From assembly GCF_030908215.1 (NCBI RefSeq), contig NZ_JAVFJK010000003.1, forward strand, positions 309,883 to 373,882: a DNA stretch of 64,000 bases, read 5' to 3'. Below the pieces are notes generated by a model that searched no databases, had not been told where the DNA came from, and worked only from the letters and a program-made list of their open reading frames with translations. The stretch comes from Sinomonas sp. ASV486. Lineage in GTDB: Bacteria > Actinomycetota > Actinomycetes > Actinomycetales > Micrococcaceae. Within the stretch, counting starts at the first letter, position 1, and each line of letters begins with the position of its first letter. The translations under genes were made by a program, and so were the position numbers. Below are positions 9,082 to 18,041 of this stretch, in pieces.

Positions 9082-9275
9082 GGTTCCCCCTGAGGGATCG
9101 AAGGTGATGATGTCGTCCGAGGCCTTGGCTCGGCATCTGGTAAGCGCTATGAGGATCGCGGGTTGTGGGTGCTCCTTGGACGCGCCCGTCTTTGGGCGAG
9201 CGGTCGGGGACGCGCCGCGCCGGTGTGAGTGTGAGGGTAGGGGGGCCGGAGGTCGGCGTGGCCTGGCGCGCGGGC

Positions 9276-10208
9276 CTAGCCTTGCGCAGCGGCCGGCTGC
9301 AGCTCGGCCGGGAGCGGGAGGAACTCCTCGCCGACGCTCTGGAGGTGGCCGCCGATGAGCTCGGCGCCCTTCTCCTGGAGGGCCTCGTAGGTCCAGCCGC
9401 CCTCGCGGTAGTCGGTCGTGGCGGGCTCGGGATGGGTCCAGGCCTGGAGGCGGTCGCCGCCGGCGCCGATGGCCTGGCCCGTGATCCCGGCCGCGGCGTC
9501 GGATGCGAGGTACGCGACCAGGCCGGCGACGTCGTCGGCCGTGCCGAAGCCCAGGTCGTGGCGGAAGAACGCGGGCATGGCCTCGCCGTTCTCGTCGGCC
9601 TCGACGGCCTTGGCGAAGTACGGGACGGTCTTGGTCATCGCGGTCGCGGCGACGGGGATGACGGCGTTCACGGTCACGCCGGCCTTCTTCATCTCGAGGG
9701 CCCACGTCCGCACCATGCCCACGATCCCGGCCTTCGCGGCCGCGTAGTTGGTCTGGCCGAAGTTGCCGCGCTGGCCCGTCGGGGAGCCGATCGTGACGAT
9801 ACGCCCGGCGATGCCGTTCTCCTTGAAGTACGCGAACGCCTCACGGACGCACGTGAACGTGCCCTTGAGGTGGACGTTGATGACGAGGTCGAAGTCATCG
9901 TCCGTCATCTTCAGCAGGCTCTTGTCGCGCAGGATCCCCGCGTTCGTGACCAGGATGTCGAGGCGGCCGAACGCGTTCACCGCGCCGTCCACGAGCGCCT
10001 TCGCGGCCTCGGTGCTCCCGACGGGCACGACGACGGCGGTCGCCTTGCCGCCGTCAGCCTCGATCTGCGCCACAGCGGCAGCCGCCGTCTCCGCGTTGAC
10101 GTCATTGACCACGACGGCGGCGCCCTGCCGCGCGAGCTCACGGGCATAGGCGAGGCCGAGACCCTGTCCGCTGCCGGTGACGATTGCTACCTTGCCTACC
10201 AAGCGCAT
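9276..10208 (-). CDS. SDR, (3R)-hydroxyacyl-CoA dehydrogenase-like
   Basis: A 310-residue short-chain dehydrogenase with TGSGQGLGLAYAREL, TNAGILRDKSLLKMTDDDF, catalytic Ser in IGSPTGQ and YAAAK. The segment LVINVHLKGTF is typical of the dehydrogenase domain of multifunctional enzyme 2. It would oxidise (3R)-hydroxyacyl-CoA to 3-ketoacyl-CoA. The C-terminal 60 residues extend beyond the core SDR fold. It starts the minus-strand operon. Two 17-bp palindromes lie 54-98 bases upstream and are candidates for its control. Confidence 0.87.
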   Translation of the reverse strand: MRLVGKVAIVTGSGQGLGLAYARELARQGAAVVVNDVNAETAAAAVAQIEADGGKATAVVVPVGSTEAAKALVDGAVNAFGRLDILVTNAGILRDKSLLKMTDDDFDLVINVHLKGTFTCVREAFAYFKENGIAGRIVTIGSPTGQRGNFGQTNYAAAKAGIVGMVRTWALEMKKAGVTVNAVIPVAATAMTKTVPYFAKAVEADENGEAMPAFFRHDLGFGTADDVAGLVAYLASDAAAGITGQAIGAGGDRLQAWTHPEPATTDYREGGWTYEALQEKGAELIGGHLQSVGEEFLPLPAELQPAAAQG

Positions 10209-10261
10209 GCCCTGCTCCCTTGCATCGTAAGAGTGGGTTCGTTCTCAATGAGACCGCAAGT

Positions 10262-10306
10262 CGTTGAACTTGTCAACGATTAATTCAACCATTGACTTTC
10301 TCAACG
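10262..10306. promoter_or_regulatory. Two tandem 17-bp operator-like palindromes
   Basis: Site 1 (10262-10278) is CGTTGA, five bases, TCAACG. Site 2 (10290-10306) is CATTGA, five bases, TCAACG. Their starts are 28 bases apart. They lie between divergent genes (SDR ending at 10208 on the minus strand; the plus-strand genes from 10327), the expected position for a dimeric repressor. The half-site is of a kind used by MarR and TetR proteins; the binding protein is not known. Confidence 0.55.
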
Positions 10307-10326
10307 ATTTGCCCTGTCATTGGCAT

Positions 10327-10605
10327 ATGAGCGGACGCAGCGCAGCGCACCGAGGCGGCTCGGGCGGTGGCCCTAGGGTCTTCTGGGCGGCGTGGGCCAA
10401 AGCGCTGCGCGGGATTCGCGAACTGGCGTGGACTGACAGCTGGATAGGCCCGGACGGCCGGGAGATCCTCCTTCTGGACGTTCACGGCGCCACGTACGCC
10501 GTCGGCATCCCCTCTGGGCGGGACCACCTGGCCGGACCCGCCGGACCCGGCCCGGGAGACGCCCGGGCCCCCCAATACGACAAGGAAGTTGAGACGGATG
10601 ACTGA
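10327..10605 (+). CDS. Small hypothetical protein
   Basis: A possible 92-residue product. The first third is Gly/Ser/Arg-rich; the middle contains REILLLDVHGATYAVGIPSG, which looks like a beta hairpin. Third codon positions are mostly G or C, as in the neighbours, and the frame overlaps the next gene by 8 bases with that gene's ribosome binding site inside it. No family is recognised and no strong ribosome binding site precedes 10327. An alternative upstream ATG exists at 10264, inside the palindrome region. It may be a leader sequence rather than a gene. Confidence 0.3.
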   Translation: MSGRSAAHRGGSGGGPRVFWAAWAKALRGIRELAWTDSWIGPDGREILLLDVHGATYAVGIPSGRDHLAGPAGPGPGDARAPQYDKEVETDD

Positions 10606-11389
10606 AGAACTGCCTCCCGTGAAGTGGCCGGGCTGGGTCTGTCCCGAGGGCACCGTTGCGATCGTCACTGGAGCCGGCAGCGGTATCGGGCAGGCGACCA
10701 GCGTGCTCGCAGCGCAGCAGGGCCTGAAGGTCGCAGCGTGGGACATCAACCTTGACGGCGCGAAGCGCACCGTGGACCGAGCCGGCGATTTCGGTGGGTC
10801 GATTGCTCCGATCAAGGCCGACATCGGCAGCGAGGAGGCGATCAAGGAGGCTTACGCCGCGACCCTCGAGCAGCTCGGCAAGCCGACTCTCATCGTAAAC
10901 AACGCCGGCCCCACGATCCTTGGCCAGACGCTGCCCTTCGCCGGTGCGATCCAGGAAGCCATCGCGAGCATCCACTGGATCACCGAGCAGTTCCTAGCCC
11001 TCGAACCGGGCCCGGGCGCCAGCGTCGTCAACATCTCGGCCGTCTCCGGCCCGATTGCGGGCGGCACGGGCCACGACCCTCAGGGCGTCGGCTGGTACGC
11101 GGCCGCGAAGGCCGGCATCGCCGGCTACACGAAGTGGTGCGCCACCGAGTTCGCCACTGTCTCCCGGTTCAACGCGATCGCCCCTGGCGGCCCCATCTCG
11201 ACGCCACGCAATGAGAAATTCCTCAACAGCCCGGGGATGCAGGAACGCATCGCTCGGAATCCCATGCGCCGCCCGGGCACCCCGGAGGAGCTGGCCGCGG
11301 GAATCCTCTTCCTCTGGTCCCCTGCCGCGAGCTACGTGAATGGCGAGCTCCTGGTGATCGACGGAGGCCTGACGCTCACCGGCGGCTGA
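10598..11389 (+). CDS. SDR-family oxidoreductase
   Basis: A 263-residue classical SDR: TGAGSGIGQAT cofactor loop, NNAGPTI, catalytic Ser in VNISAVSGP and WYAAAK with the Tyr-Lys pair. The end VNGELLVIDGGLTLTGG is typical of the family. The ATG at 10598 follows AAGGAAG by about 9 bases. It is divergent from the large catabolic operon and downstream of the two palindromes, so it probably belongs to the same regulon. The substrate is unknown; an alcohol or hydroxyacid of the same pathway is the simplest guess. Confidence 0.87.
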   Translation: MTEELPPVKWPGWVCPEGTVAIVTGAGSGIGQATSVLAAQQGLKVAAWDINLDGAKRTVDRAGDFGGSIAPIKADIGSEEAIKEAYAATLEQLGKPTLIVNNAGPTILGQTLPFAGAIQEAIASIHWITEQFLALEPGPGASVVNISAVSGPIAGGTGHDPQGVGWYAAAKAGIAGYTKWCATEFATVSRFNAIAPGGPISTPRNEKFLNSPGMQERIARNPMRRPGTPEELAAGILFLWSPAASYVNGELLVIDGGLTLTGG

Positions 11390-11439
11390 AACCACGCGGG
11401 CACTCCCCTTGCGGAGCCGCCTGCGGCACGCCGAGCAGA

Positions 11440-11474
11440 ACGTGTGGCCGCCCCTTTCGGGGGCGGCCCCACGT
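11440..11474. terminator. Hairpin terminator after the SDR gene
   Basis: A 15-bp stem with a single mismatch and loop TTTCG, with core GGCCGCCCC/GGGGCGGCC. It starts 50 bases after the SDR stop. No U-tract follows, so termination is inferred from position and stem strength. Confidence 0.55.
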
Positions 11475-11587
11475 GCGTGTCCCAGGCGGTCCGCTGCCGC
11501 GGCGCCCCGGTCGCCCTCCGCTGGCAAACTGATCCTGCTCGCGGACGGGCCGGGACGTGGCCCCGACACGCCCATCTCGAGCACGAC

Positions 11588-11624
11588 CAATCGGGGCCGC
11601 CCCCTCAAGGGGCGGCCCCGATTG
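11588..11624. terminator. Perfect 16-bp hairpin between convergent genes
   Basis: Arms 11588-11603 and 11609-11624 pair perfectly around a five-base loop, CTCAA. It lies between the convergent SDR and cyclase genes and could serve both directions. The stem core is the same as in the hairpin at 11440-11474. Confidence 0.65.
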
Positions 11625-11655
11625 TCGCGCTCCGGTGCCCGACCCCCGGCAGCCG

Positions 11656-12492
11656 TCAGGGAATAAGTGCCAGCGGGTTCACCGGTGATCCCGTCCCTCC
11701 CTGGATGCGGAGCGGGGCGAGGACGAATGTGAAGGTGTGGATGCCCTGCCGGGCGAGCTCCCTAAGGTCGAGCATTTCCATGATCTGGATCCCGTTCCTG
11801 GCGATCAGCTCTGCGTGCACGGCCAGCGGCTGAACCGCCGGTGCCGCCTCGAACGGCATAGTGTCCGATCCGACGATGCTCGCACGGAGGCCGCTGAGGT
11901 ACCGCGCGGCCTCCAGCTCGGGACCAGGCTGCGGGCCCGCGAGGAACCGCTGCGGATCCCCGTAGAGCTCGTCCCAGCCCGTGCGCAGGAGCACCGCGTC
12001 GCCGTTCCGGAGGCGGACCCCTTGGGCTGCGGCGCACCCGGCGAGGTGCTCTGGGGTGAGCCGGGTATCAGCGGCGACGCGTCCGCCGAAATAGCGCGGG
12101 AAGTCCAGCAGGACGCCCCTCGCGACTATGGGCTGCAGCTCGACCCGCTGGCTCGCCGAGACTCCGGCCCTGTCGTCCTGTCCGCCGCTGCTGCGGATGT
12201 CTGTGCCGTCCCACAGCAGTCCGCCCTCGGCGACGTGGGCAAGTGAGTCGACGTGCGTCCCCGTGTGGTCCCCGAGCGCGATCGCGTCAGACGCGGATGA
12301 GATGGTCCCTTCGACGATGGGGGTTCCTGGGTCGAAGGCAGCATGCGGATGGTTGAGCCGGTATTCATACGGCGGTGAGACCGGCCCATTGACCGTGCCG
12401 GGCCCGAGGACATGCCCAAGCTGGATGATCTGGGACGGGAAAGCAGCCGACGCGTCGGGGCCGTCCTCGGGCGCTTCGGCCTCGGCGTTCAT
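11656..12492 (-). CDS. Second cyclase-family hydrolase
   Basis: A 278-residue protein of the kynurenine formamidase-like cyclase family. The metal-binding core is LGDHTGTHVDSLAHVAEGG, and LLRTGWDELYGD follows. The C-terminal GGTGSPVNPLALIP closely parallels the end of the enzyme at 7625. The ATG at 12492 overlaps the stop of the upstream SnoaL-like gene by four bases, so the two are translationally coupled. Likely role: hydrolysis of a cyclic ester or amide or a formamide in the same catabolic pathway. The substrate is unknown. Confidence 0.83.
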   Translation of the reverse strand: MNAEAEAPEDGPDASAAFPSQIIQLGHVLGPGTVNGPVSPPYEYRLNHPHAAFDPGTPIVEGTISSASDAIALGDHTGTHVDSLAHVAEGGLLWDGTDIRSSGGQDDRAGVSASQRVELQPIVARGVLLDFPRYFGGRVAADTRLTPEHLAGCAAAQGVRLRNGDAVLLRTGWDELYGDPQRFLAGPQPGPELEAARYLSGLRASIVGSDTMPFEAAPAVQPLAVHAELIARNGIQIMEMLDLRELARQGIHTFTFVLAPLRIQGGTGSPVNPLALIP

Positions 12493-13169
12493 CTCGTCGC
12501 GGCCGTGACGGTCTGGGCTGTGGTGGCCCACCCGAAGCCCTCGTACGTCTCGTATGCAGGGGGGCACGGTGGCACGGGCACCTGGACGGATTCGGGGGTG
12601 TAGGGGTTGTGGAACGTGCTGGGCCGGACGTTCGGGCTCTCCTTGATGGGCCCGCCATGGGTCATGGACAGGTCCTTGACCCATCCGTCTGCGAAAGTGC
12701 TCTTGATCGTGCGGAACCACTGCAGGTGGTGGATCTTCCACGTTCCGGAGATATAGACGAAGTCGGCGGCGTATGCGCCGAACGACCAGAGCGCCACCGG
12801 CCCTCCTCCGTCGGCGGGGCGCACCGCCTCAACTCCGGGCGAACGCCAGACGCCGCGAGCGGTCTTGCCGTCAGCGGCGACCTGGACCATGGGCGTGGCG
12901 ATGAAATGGATGAGGAGGTTGCCCACGGGCTCCATCGGGAAGCTGTCGACGAACAGCTCCCGCAGTCCAGCCTCGCCGACGTAGACGCCGCGGTCGCCGA
13001 TCTCCGCGGACACGTCGGGCAGGTCGAGGGCGAAGAAGTTGATGGCCTGGCCGACCGTCGCCGGGGCGTGGTTCACCGTGTAGCGGCCCATCAGGTTCTG
13101 GATGTCGTTCACGGCATGCGCGCGGAAAAGCTCGTGCTCGAGACGGGCCAAGCGCTCTTCAGTGTTCAA
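12489..13169 (-). CDS. SnoaL-like / NTF2-fold protein
   Basis: About 226 residues beginning at a TTG (13169) with AAAGGAA about 8 bases upstream. The opening EERLARLEHELFRAHAVNDIQNLMGRYTV and the later GTWKIHHLQWFRTIKSTF region are typical of the NTF2-like SnoaL_4 group, often annotated as nuclear transport factor 2 family. Members include small hydratases, isomerases and dehydratases, as well as proteins of unknown role. It is coupled to the cyclase gene. The open frame extends to 13490, but that part lacks the conserved domain. Confidence 0.7.
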   Translation of the reverse strand: MNTEERLARLEHELFRAHAVNDIQNLMGRYTVNHAPATVGQAINFFALDLPDVSAEIGDRGVYVGEAGLRELFVDSFPMEPVGNLLIHFIATPMVQVAADGKTARGVWRSPGVEAVRPADGGGPVALWSFGAYAADFVYISGTWKIHHLQWFRTIKSTFADGWVKDLSMTHGGPIKESPNVRPSTFHNPYTPESVQVPVPPCPPAYETYEGFGWATTAQTVTAATR

Positions 13170-13634
13170 TGGTTCGTTCCTTTCGGGGTCGGATCTGAGG
13201 TGTGGGGCATACGGCCCTATGTGTGCACCGAGTGGGACGACACTGGCGCGGGATTCCTGATCGGCGTATCCATGTCGAACGCATCCGGTGCTGCGATTTC
13301 GATGTGGCTCAATTGGAGATCCAGCGCCGCGAGGTTCACCGCCATCCGGACGGGCCTTGTGGCCCTGGGAGCGGGGCACACCCCGTAGACAGGCATGCGA
13401 GGACCATCTGGGCTGGGACAGCCCCATGGGCTCGAGCACGGCCGGCGCCCCGAGGTCCCGGCCCTGGCCGAGTGGGCTGCAGGACTCCACGGCGGACCCT
13501 GCCTCCCGTGTGTGCCGGGTGAGCGCATTCCTTCGGCGGGCGCCTGGCGTCCACGGGCGTCACGGGCGGGAGCGTGGGACCACGGCCGGACCCGGGGGTC
13601 TTTCGCGCCGTCGGGGCAGCGGGGTTATGCGGGG
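13170..13634. other. Gene-free stretch
   Basis: About 465 bases between the SnoaL-like gene and the end of the MarR gene. Open frames on both strands show no domain or ribosome binding site. It probably includes the promoter of the SnoaL-cyclase pair. Nothing else was recognised. Confidence 0.5.
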
Positions 13635-14120
13635 TTATGCGCCGAGCGCCATCTCGCGTAGTGCGTCCTCCCCCGCATGCGCCGTCAGGTTGCTGAAGCA
13701 GCGTTGCAGCCCGACCCGGAGCTCCTCCTGTTCCTCGGAGTCGAAGCCGAGCGTCATCTGGCGCTCGATGGCTTCGACTTCTTGGCGGACGTCGGCGAGG
13801 AGTCGCTTCCCCTCGTCGGTGAGCGAGATGGTCAGGCGCTTGGCGTGTGCTGGGTCCGGATTCCTGACAATGTACCCTCTGCGCTCGAGCGCAGTGACGA
13901 TGTCGCCCATCGTCTGGGCCGTGACGAACGAGCGCCGCGCAAGCGCCGCTGACGTTAAGTCGTTTCGGTGCTGGAGCACCGTCAGAGCCGTGTATTGGAT
14001 GGTGGTCACGTTGTGCGGCTTGAGCACCGCGTCCATCTGGGCGCGCACGGCGAGCTCGACCTGTTTCACCGCGTACAACAGAGTCGGGCCCATCATTGCG
14101 TCCGCTTCTCGTGCAGCCAT
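13635..14120 (-). CDS. MarR-family transcriptional regulator
   Basis: A 161-residue MarR protein: helical N-terminus, recognition region SAALARRSFVTAQTMGDIV, wing ERRGYIVRNPDPAHAKRL, then C-terminal helices. The ATG at 14120 has AGGAG 7 bases upstream and is preferred over the longer frame to 14186. It is divergent from the ABC transporter operon at 14298, and a perfect 13-bp palindrome lies between them. It probably represses the transporter and possibly itself. Confidence 0.88.
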   Translation of the reverse strand: MAAREADAMMGPTLLYAVKQVELAVRAQMDAVLKPHNVTTIQYTALTVLQHRNDLTSAALARRSFVTAQTMGDIVTALERRGYIVRNPDPAHAKRLTISLTDEGKRLLADVRQEVEAIERQMTLGFDSEEQEELRVGLQRCFSNLTAHAGEDALREMALGA

Positions 14121-14188
14121 GCCACTCCTAACTTCGTTGCCAGGCCGGATCCGATGGGGCTTGCGAAGTCTCACCTCATCGGTCACTA

Positions 14189-14201
14189 TAAGGATACCTT
14201 A
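14189..14201. promoter_or_regulatory. Palindromic operator, probable MarR site
   Basis: TAAGG-ATA-CCTTA is a perfect 13-bp inverted repeat between the divergent MarR gene and the permease operon. A closely related sequence recurs upstream of the binding-protein gene at 18186-18211. Confidence 0.65.
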
Positions 14202-14297
14202 CATATCGTGGAGTCAAATGGCGAGGCCTTTCAGGCCGGGAATCATCGCCATGTCCCACGGGCCATCGACGTCCCAACACCTGAAAGAGGTGACACG

Positions 14298-15155
14298 ATG
14301 ACTGTTGCACTCGAAGCCCCTTCCAACGAGAAAGCCGAGAAGGGGCGCCGGCACAGCGTCCTCCTCGACTACGCCGGACTTGCGCTCGGGCTGGTGCCGA
14401 TCATCCTGCTCTACTTGGCGAGCCGCTTCGCCCCCCTTCCCTTTTCGCCGACGCAGCCGAACGCCGCCGAAACGTCGCTGGCCCCCAGCACCGACCACTG
14501 GTTCGGTACCGATGCCAGCGGGTTCGACGTCTTCTCCCGAACGATCGACGCCGCCGGAATCGACCTCCCGCTCGCCGTTGGCGGCACCCTGCTGGCACTG
14601 GTGATCGGCGTCCCGCTCGGCCTCATCGCCAGCTCAAAGGGATGGGCGGCCAACGTGATCATGCGCGCGATTGACGCCCTGCAGGCGCTTCCCCTGCTGA
14701 TCCTCGCCGTCGCCCTTGTCGCGCTGGCAGGGAACAACATCAGCAGCGTGATCGTCGCGATCGTCCTGGTCAGCGCCCCCGGCTTCGTCCGCCTCGTTAG
14801 GAGCGGGGCCCTCGTGGTCCGGCGGACACGCTATGTCGAGGCAGCGACAGCCATGGGGTGCAGCACTGCCCGCATCCTGCGGGTGCACGTGCTCCCGAAT
14901 GTGATGAGCCTGATCCTCGCCCAGGCCTCCCTCGGAGTCGCCACCGCGATCGTCGTGATCGCGGGCCTGAACTTCCTCGGGGTCGGGACGCATCCGCCGG
15001 ATCCGACCTGGGGATCCATGATCTCCGACGGCGCCGGGGTGATCGCTCAAGGCGACTGGTGGGTGGCGCTCTTCCCCAGCCTCGCCATCGTGCTCGTGAT
15101 CGTGTGCCTCAACGCAGCGGCACGCGCCGCAGAAGACCTCACGAAGGCCAGGTGA
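14298..15155 (+). CDS. Peptide/nickel-type ABC transporter permease (DppC-like)
   Basis: A 285-residue inner-membrane permease with about six hydrophobic segments. The coupling motif facing the ATPase is EAATAMGCSTARILRVHVLP, the EAA signature of this family. The large loop between the first two membrane segments contains HWFGTDASGFDVFSRTI, characteristic of DppC/OppC. The ATG at 14298 follows AAAGAGG. It is first in the operon dppC-dppD-dppF-dppB, unlike the common A-B-C-D-F order. Substrates of this family include oligopeptides and oligosaccharides. Confidence 0.9.
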   Translation: MTVALEAPSNEKAEKGRRHSVLLDYAGLALGLVPIILLYLASRFAPLPFSPTQPNAAETSLAPSTDHWFGTDASGFDVFSRTIDAAGIDLPLAVGGTLLALVIGVPLGLIASSKGWAANVIMRAIDALQALPLLILAVALVALAGNNISSVIVAIVLVSAPGFVRLVRSGALVVRRTRYVEAATAMGCSTARILRVHVLPNVMSLILAQASLGVATAIVVIAGLNFLGVGTHPPDPTWGSMISDGAGVIAQGDWWVALFPSLAIVLVIVCLNAAARAAEDLTKAR

Positions 15156-15160
15156 CAACC

Positions 15161-15946
15161 ATGCTCACAGTGGAAGACCTCAACGTCGACTACACGACCC
15201 GCAGCGGAACGAAGCGCGTTGTGCACAATATGGGCTTCGCCATCGAAGACGGCCAGATGGTGGGACTAGTGGGTGAGAGCGGTTCGGGGAAGTCGGCGGC
15301 CATGCACGCGGTCGCCGGCCTTCCAAGGTCGGTGAAGGCGACCATCACCGGCCGCGTCACGCTCGACAGCAAGGACGTCCTCACGGCGAGCAGTCGCGAG
15401 ATGAAGAAGGTCCACGGGCCCGTGCTGGGATTCATCGGCCAGAACCCCTTCGGGTGCCTGCACCCCATCCAGTCGATCGAGAAGCAGTTCCACCTGATCC
15501 TCACGACGCATGGCAGATCGCACTCCAGGGCCCAGACCCGCGAGCTTGCACTGGCCGCACTCGACTCGGTGGGCATCCCGAATCCCCAGCGAGTCCTCAG
15601 CGGCCATGCGCACCAGCTCAGCGGCGGCATGGCACAGCGCGTGGTGATCGCGATGGCGACGGTGCTCAAACCCCGTCTGCTCATTGCAGACGAGCCCACC
15701 ACGGCGCTCGACCCGACGGTCCAGATCCAGATCCTCGAAGTGCTCACGGAGCTCCGCCAGACCCAGAACGTGGCCGTCCTCGTAGTGACCCATGACCTCG
15801 GGATTGTGGCCAACTACTGCCAGCAGGTCCTGGTCATGAAAGACGGGCGCCTCGTGGAGCAGGGCGGCGTGCAGAAGCTGTTCACCGCCCCCGAGCACCC
15901 CTACACGCGCGAGCTTCTCCTCGAAACAGCCGGAGCCACATCATGA
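15161..15946 (+). CDS. ABC transporter ATP-binding protein (DppD-like)
   Basis: A 261-residue ATPase. Walker A is GESGSGKS, the signature is LSGGM, Walker B is LLIADEPTTALD and the switch His is in VVTHD. It ends at EHPYTRELLLET and lacks the long C-terminal oligopeptide domain of typical DppD proteins (about 320 residues), so it is a short form. It begins 5 bases after the permease stop and overlaps the next ATPase gene by 4 bases. It energises transport with its DppF-like partner. Confidence 0.9.
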   Translation: MLTVEDLNVDYTTRSGTKRVVHNMGFAIEDGQMVGLVGESGSGKSAAMHAVAGLPRSVKATITGRVTLDSKDVLTASSREMKKVHGPVLGFIGQNPFGCLHPIQSIEKQFHLILTTHGRSHSRAQTRELALAALDSVGIPNPQRVLSGHAHQLSGGMAQRVVIAMATVLKPRLLIADEPTTALDPTVQIQILEVLTELRQTQNVAVLVVTHDLGIVANYCQQVLVMKDGRLVEQGGVQKLFTAPEHPYTRELLLETAGATS

Positions 15947-16980
15947 GCGAATCCTCCCCCCGCGAGCCAGTCATCGCGTTCAGGAACGTCACCAAGACGT
16001 TCCAGGCCCCCGACGGCACCACCGTCCGGGCCGTCTCGGACTTCTCGGTCGACATCGCGCGCGGGGAGACTGTTGCCCTCATCGGCGAGAGCGGCTCCGG
16101 CAAGACCACGGTCGGGAAGCTGATGCTGGGCCTGCTCGCCCCCGACACCGGGGAGGTCGCCTTCGAAGGCGCCTCCATGGCAGAGGCCCACGAGTCGGAT
16201 CGGCGCCGGATGCGCGCCAAGCTCCAGGTCGTCTTCCAGGAACCGTACGAGTCCCTCAACCCGCGTCGCAAGATCGCGGCGACGGTCGAGGAGCCCCTGC
16301 TCGTGCACAGGGTCGGCGACCGCGCCAGCAGGCAGAAGCGCGTGTCCGAGGTGCTGGACCTGGTCGGCCTGCCAAAGGACGTCGCCGGACGCTACCCCGG
16401 CGAGCTCAGCGGTGGCCAGCAGCAGCGCGTGGGCATCGCTCGCGCGATCGTAGGCGAGCCGAGCCTCATCGTGCTCGACGAGCCCACCGCATCCCTGGAC
16501 CGAACCATCCGCGCCCAGGTCACCGACCTCCTCAAGGGCCTCCAGCGCGACCTCGGCCTCAGCTACCTGCTGATCACCCACGACATCGGCTCGGTGCGGC
16601 GCATGGCGGACCGAGCAATCGTGATGTTCCGCGGCGAGCAGGTCGAGGTCGGGACCATGGTGGACGTGATCTCCCGACCCGCGCACCCCTACACAAAGGC
16701 GCTGGTCTCCTCAGAGCTCAAGGCGGTCCCCGGCAGCGTCGGGGAACGGTTCAAGCTCATGCCCAGGGCTGCGGGCGCCCCCGCCCCCGAGATCGGCTGC
16801 CCGCTCGCCCCTGTCTGCCCACTGGCGATCGACATGTGCCGCAGCGAGCACCCGCCGCTTCTGGACGTCACAGCCGATCACGTCTCTGCCTGCTTCAGGT
16901 GGCAGGACCTGCTCGGATCATCGTCGACCGGCCAGCCCCAACCCTCTCCTGCCGTCCACGCTCAAGGAAATGCCCGATGA
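15943..16980 (+). CDS. ABC transporter ATP-binding protein (DppF-like)
   Basis: A 345-residue ATPase: Walker A GESGSGKT, signature LSGGQQQRVGIARAI, Walker B LIVLDEPTASLD, switch LLITHD. Unlike its partner it has the C-terminal oligopeptide/dipeptide transporter domain, with a cysteine-containing segment CPLAPVCPLAIDMC and a later Cys, as seen in DppD/DppF proteins that carry an iron-sulfur cluster or metal. It overlaps both neighbours by four bases, so translation is coupled throughout. Confidence 0.9.
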   Translation: MSESSPREPVIAFRNVTKTFQAPDGTTVRAVSDFSVDIARGETVALIGESGSGKTTVGKLMLGLLAPDTGEVAFEGASMAEAHESDRRRMRAKLQVVFQEPYESLNPRRKIAATVEEPLLVHRVGDRASRQKRVSEVLDLVGLPKDVAGRYPGELSGGQQQRVGIARAIVGEPSLIVLDEPTASLDRTIRAQVTDLLKGLQRDLGLSYLLITHDIGSVRRMADRAIVMFRGEQVEVGTMVDVISRPAHPYTKALVSSELKAVPGSVGERFKLMPRAAGAPAPEIGCPLAPVCPLAIDMCRSEHPPLLDVTADHVSACFRWQDLLGSSSTGQPQPSPAVHAQGNAR

Positions 16981-18017
16981 AACAGTTCGTCCCGTTCCTC
17001 TGGCGCCGTCTGCTGCTGATGGTGATCTCGCTCGCGGTGCTCATCTCCGTGACGTTCTTCCTGGTCAACCTGGCCCCCGCCGACCCTGCGAGGGCGGTGG
17101 GAGGGCCGTACGCGACTGCTGATCAGATCGAGCAGATCAGGCACCAGCTCGGCCTCGACCAGCCCCTCTTCGCCCGCTTCTTCAGCTACTGGGGCCAGCT
17201 CTTCCAAGGGAACCTCGGCACGTCGCTCTACAGCCCGGACCGAATCAGCGACAACATCGGCAAGTTCCTCCCCTCAACACTGGAGCTGATCATCCTGAGC
17301 CTGGTCGTCGCGCTTGTCATCGGTCTGGCGCTCGGCATCGTCAGCTCGTACTTCCACCGGCGCTGGCAGGACCGGGTGTCCTCAGGCGTAGTGGGCGTGC
17401 TCCAGTCCGTCCCGGACTTCGTCATGGCGGTGATCGTCATCTATTTGCTCTCCTACGTGCTCAATGCCGCGCCGGGCCCGGAGGGGCAGCTGAGCATTGC
17501 CACAACGCCGCCGCCGACGGTCACGGGCATGATCCTGGTCGATGCCCTCATAGAGGGCGACCCGGCCACCATCACCGACGCGATACAGCACATGGTCCTG
17601 CCGGTTCTCACCCTCGGGCTTGTGCTCGCTGCGGTGTTCGCGCGGATCAGCCGGGCCGCCCTTCGGGAGGCGTTCGAGTCGGAGCAGACGAAGTTCGCGC
17701 GGGCCTGCGGCCTCTCGGAGTGGCGGATCGTCCGGAACGCAATGCTGACTTCCAGAACACCGATTCTGACGTATGGGGCGATCATCTTCGCAGCCGGCTT
17801 CGGTGGGACCGCGATCGTCGAGAAGGTGTTCAACTGGAACGGCGTCTCGCAGTGGGCCGTGCAATCCATGGAGCGCAACGACTACCCCGCCGTCGAGGGC
17901 TTCGTGCTGATCGCTGGAGCCATCACGCTCGTCGTCTACATGCTCCTGGACGTCCTCGTGAACCTCCTTGACCCGCGCATGGACGCCCTCGCCCCGGCGA
18001 AGGCCAAGAAGGCATAG
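16977..18017 (+). CDS. Peptide/nickel-type ABC transporter permease (DppB-like)
   Basis: A 346-residue permease with an N-terminal membrane segment, LLLMVISLAVLISVTFFLVN, the DppB-typical loop with QIRHQLGLDQPLFARF and five further membrane segments. The cytoplasmic EAA-like motif is KFARACGLSEWRIVRNAML. It pairs with the DppC-like protein to form the pore. The ATG at 16977 overlaps the preceding stop by four bases. A strong hairpin at 18042 ends the four-gene unit. Confidence 0.9.
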   Translation: MKQFVPFLWRRLLLMVISLAVLISVTFFLVNLAPADPARAVGGPYATADQIEQIRHQLGLDQPLFARFFSYWGQLFQGNLGTSLYSPDRISDNIGKFLPSTLELIILSLVVALVIGLALGIVSSYFHRRWQDRVSSGVVGVLQSVPDFVMAVIVIYLLSYVLNAAPGPEGQLSIATTPPPTVTGMILVDALIEGDPATITDAIQHMVLPVLTLGLVLAAVFARISRAALREAFESEQTKFARACGLSEWRIVRNAMLTSRTPILTYGAIIFAAGFGGTAIVEKVFNWNGVSQWAVQSMERNDYPAVEGFVLIAGAITLVVYMLLDVLVNLLDPRMDALAPAKAKKA

Positions 18018-18041
18018 CGCCCGGAACCACGCGTGCGGGTT

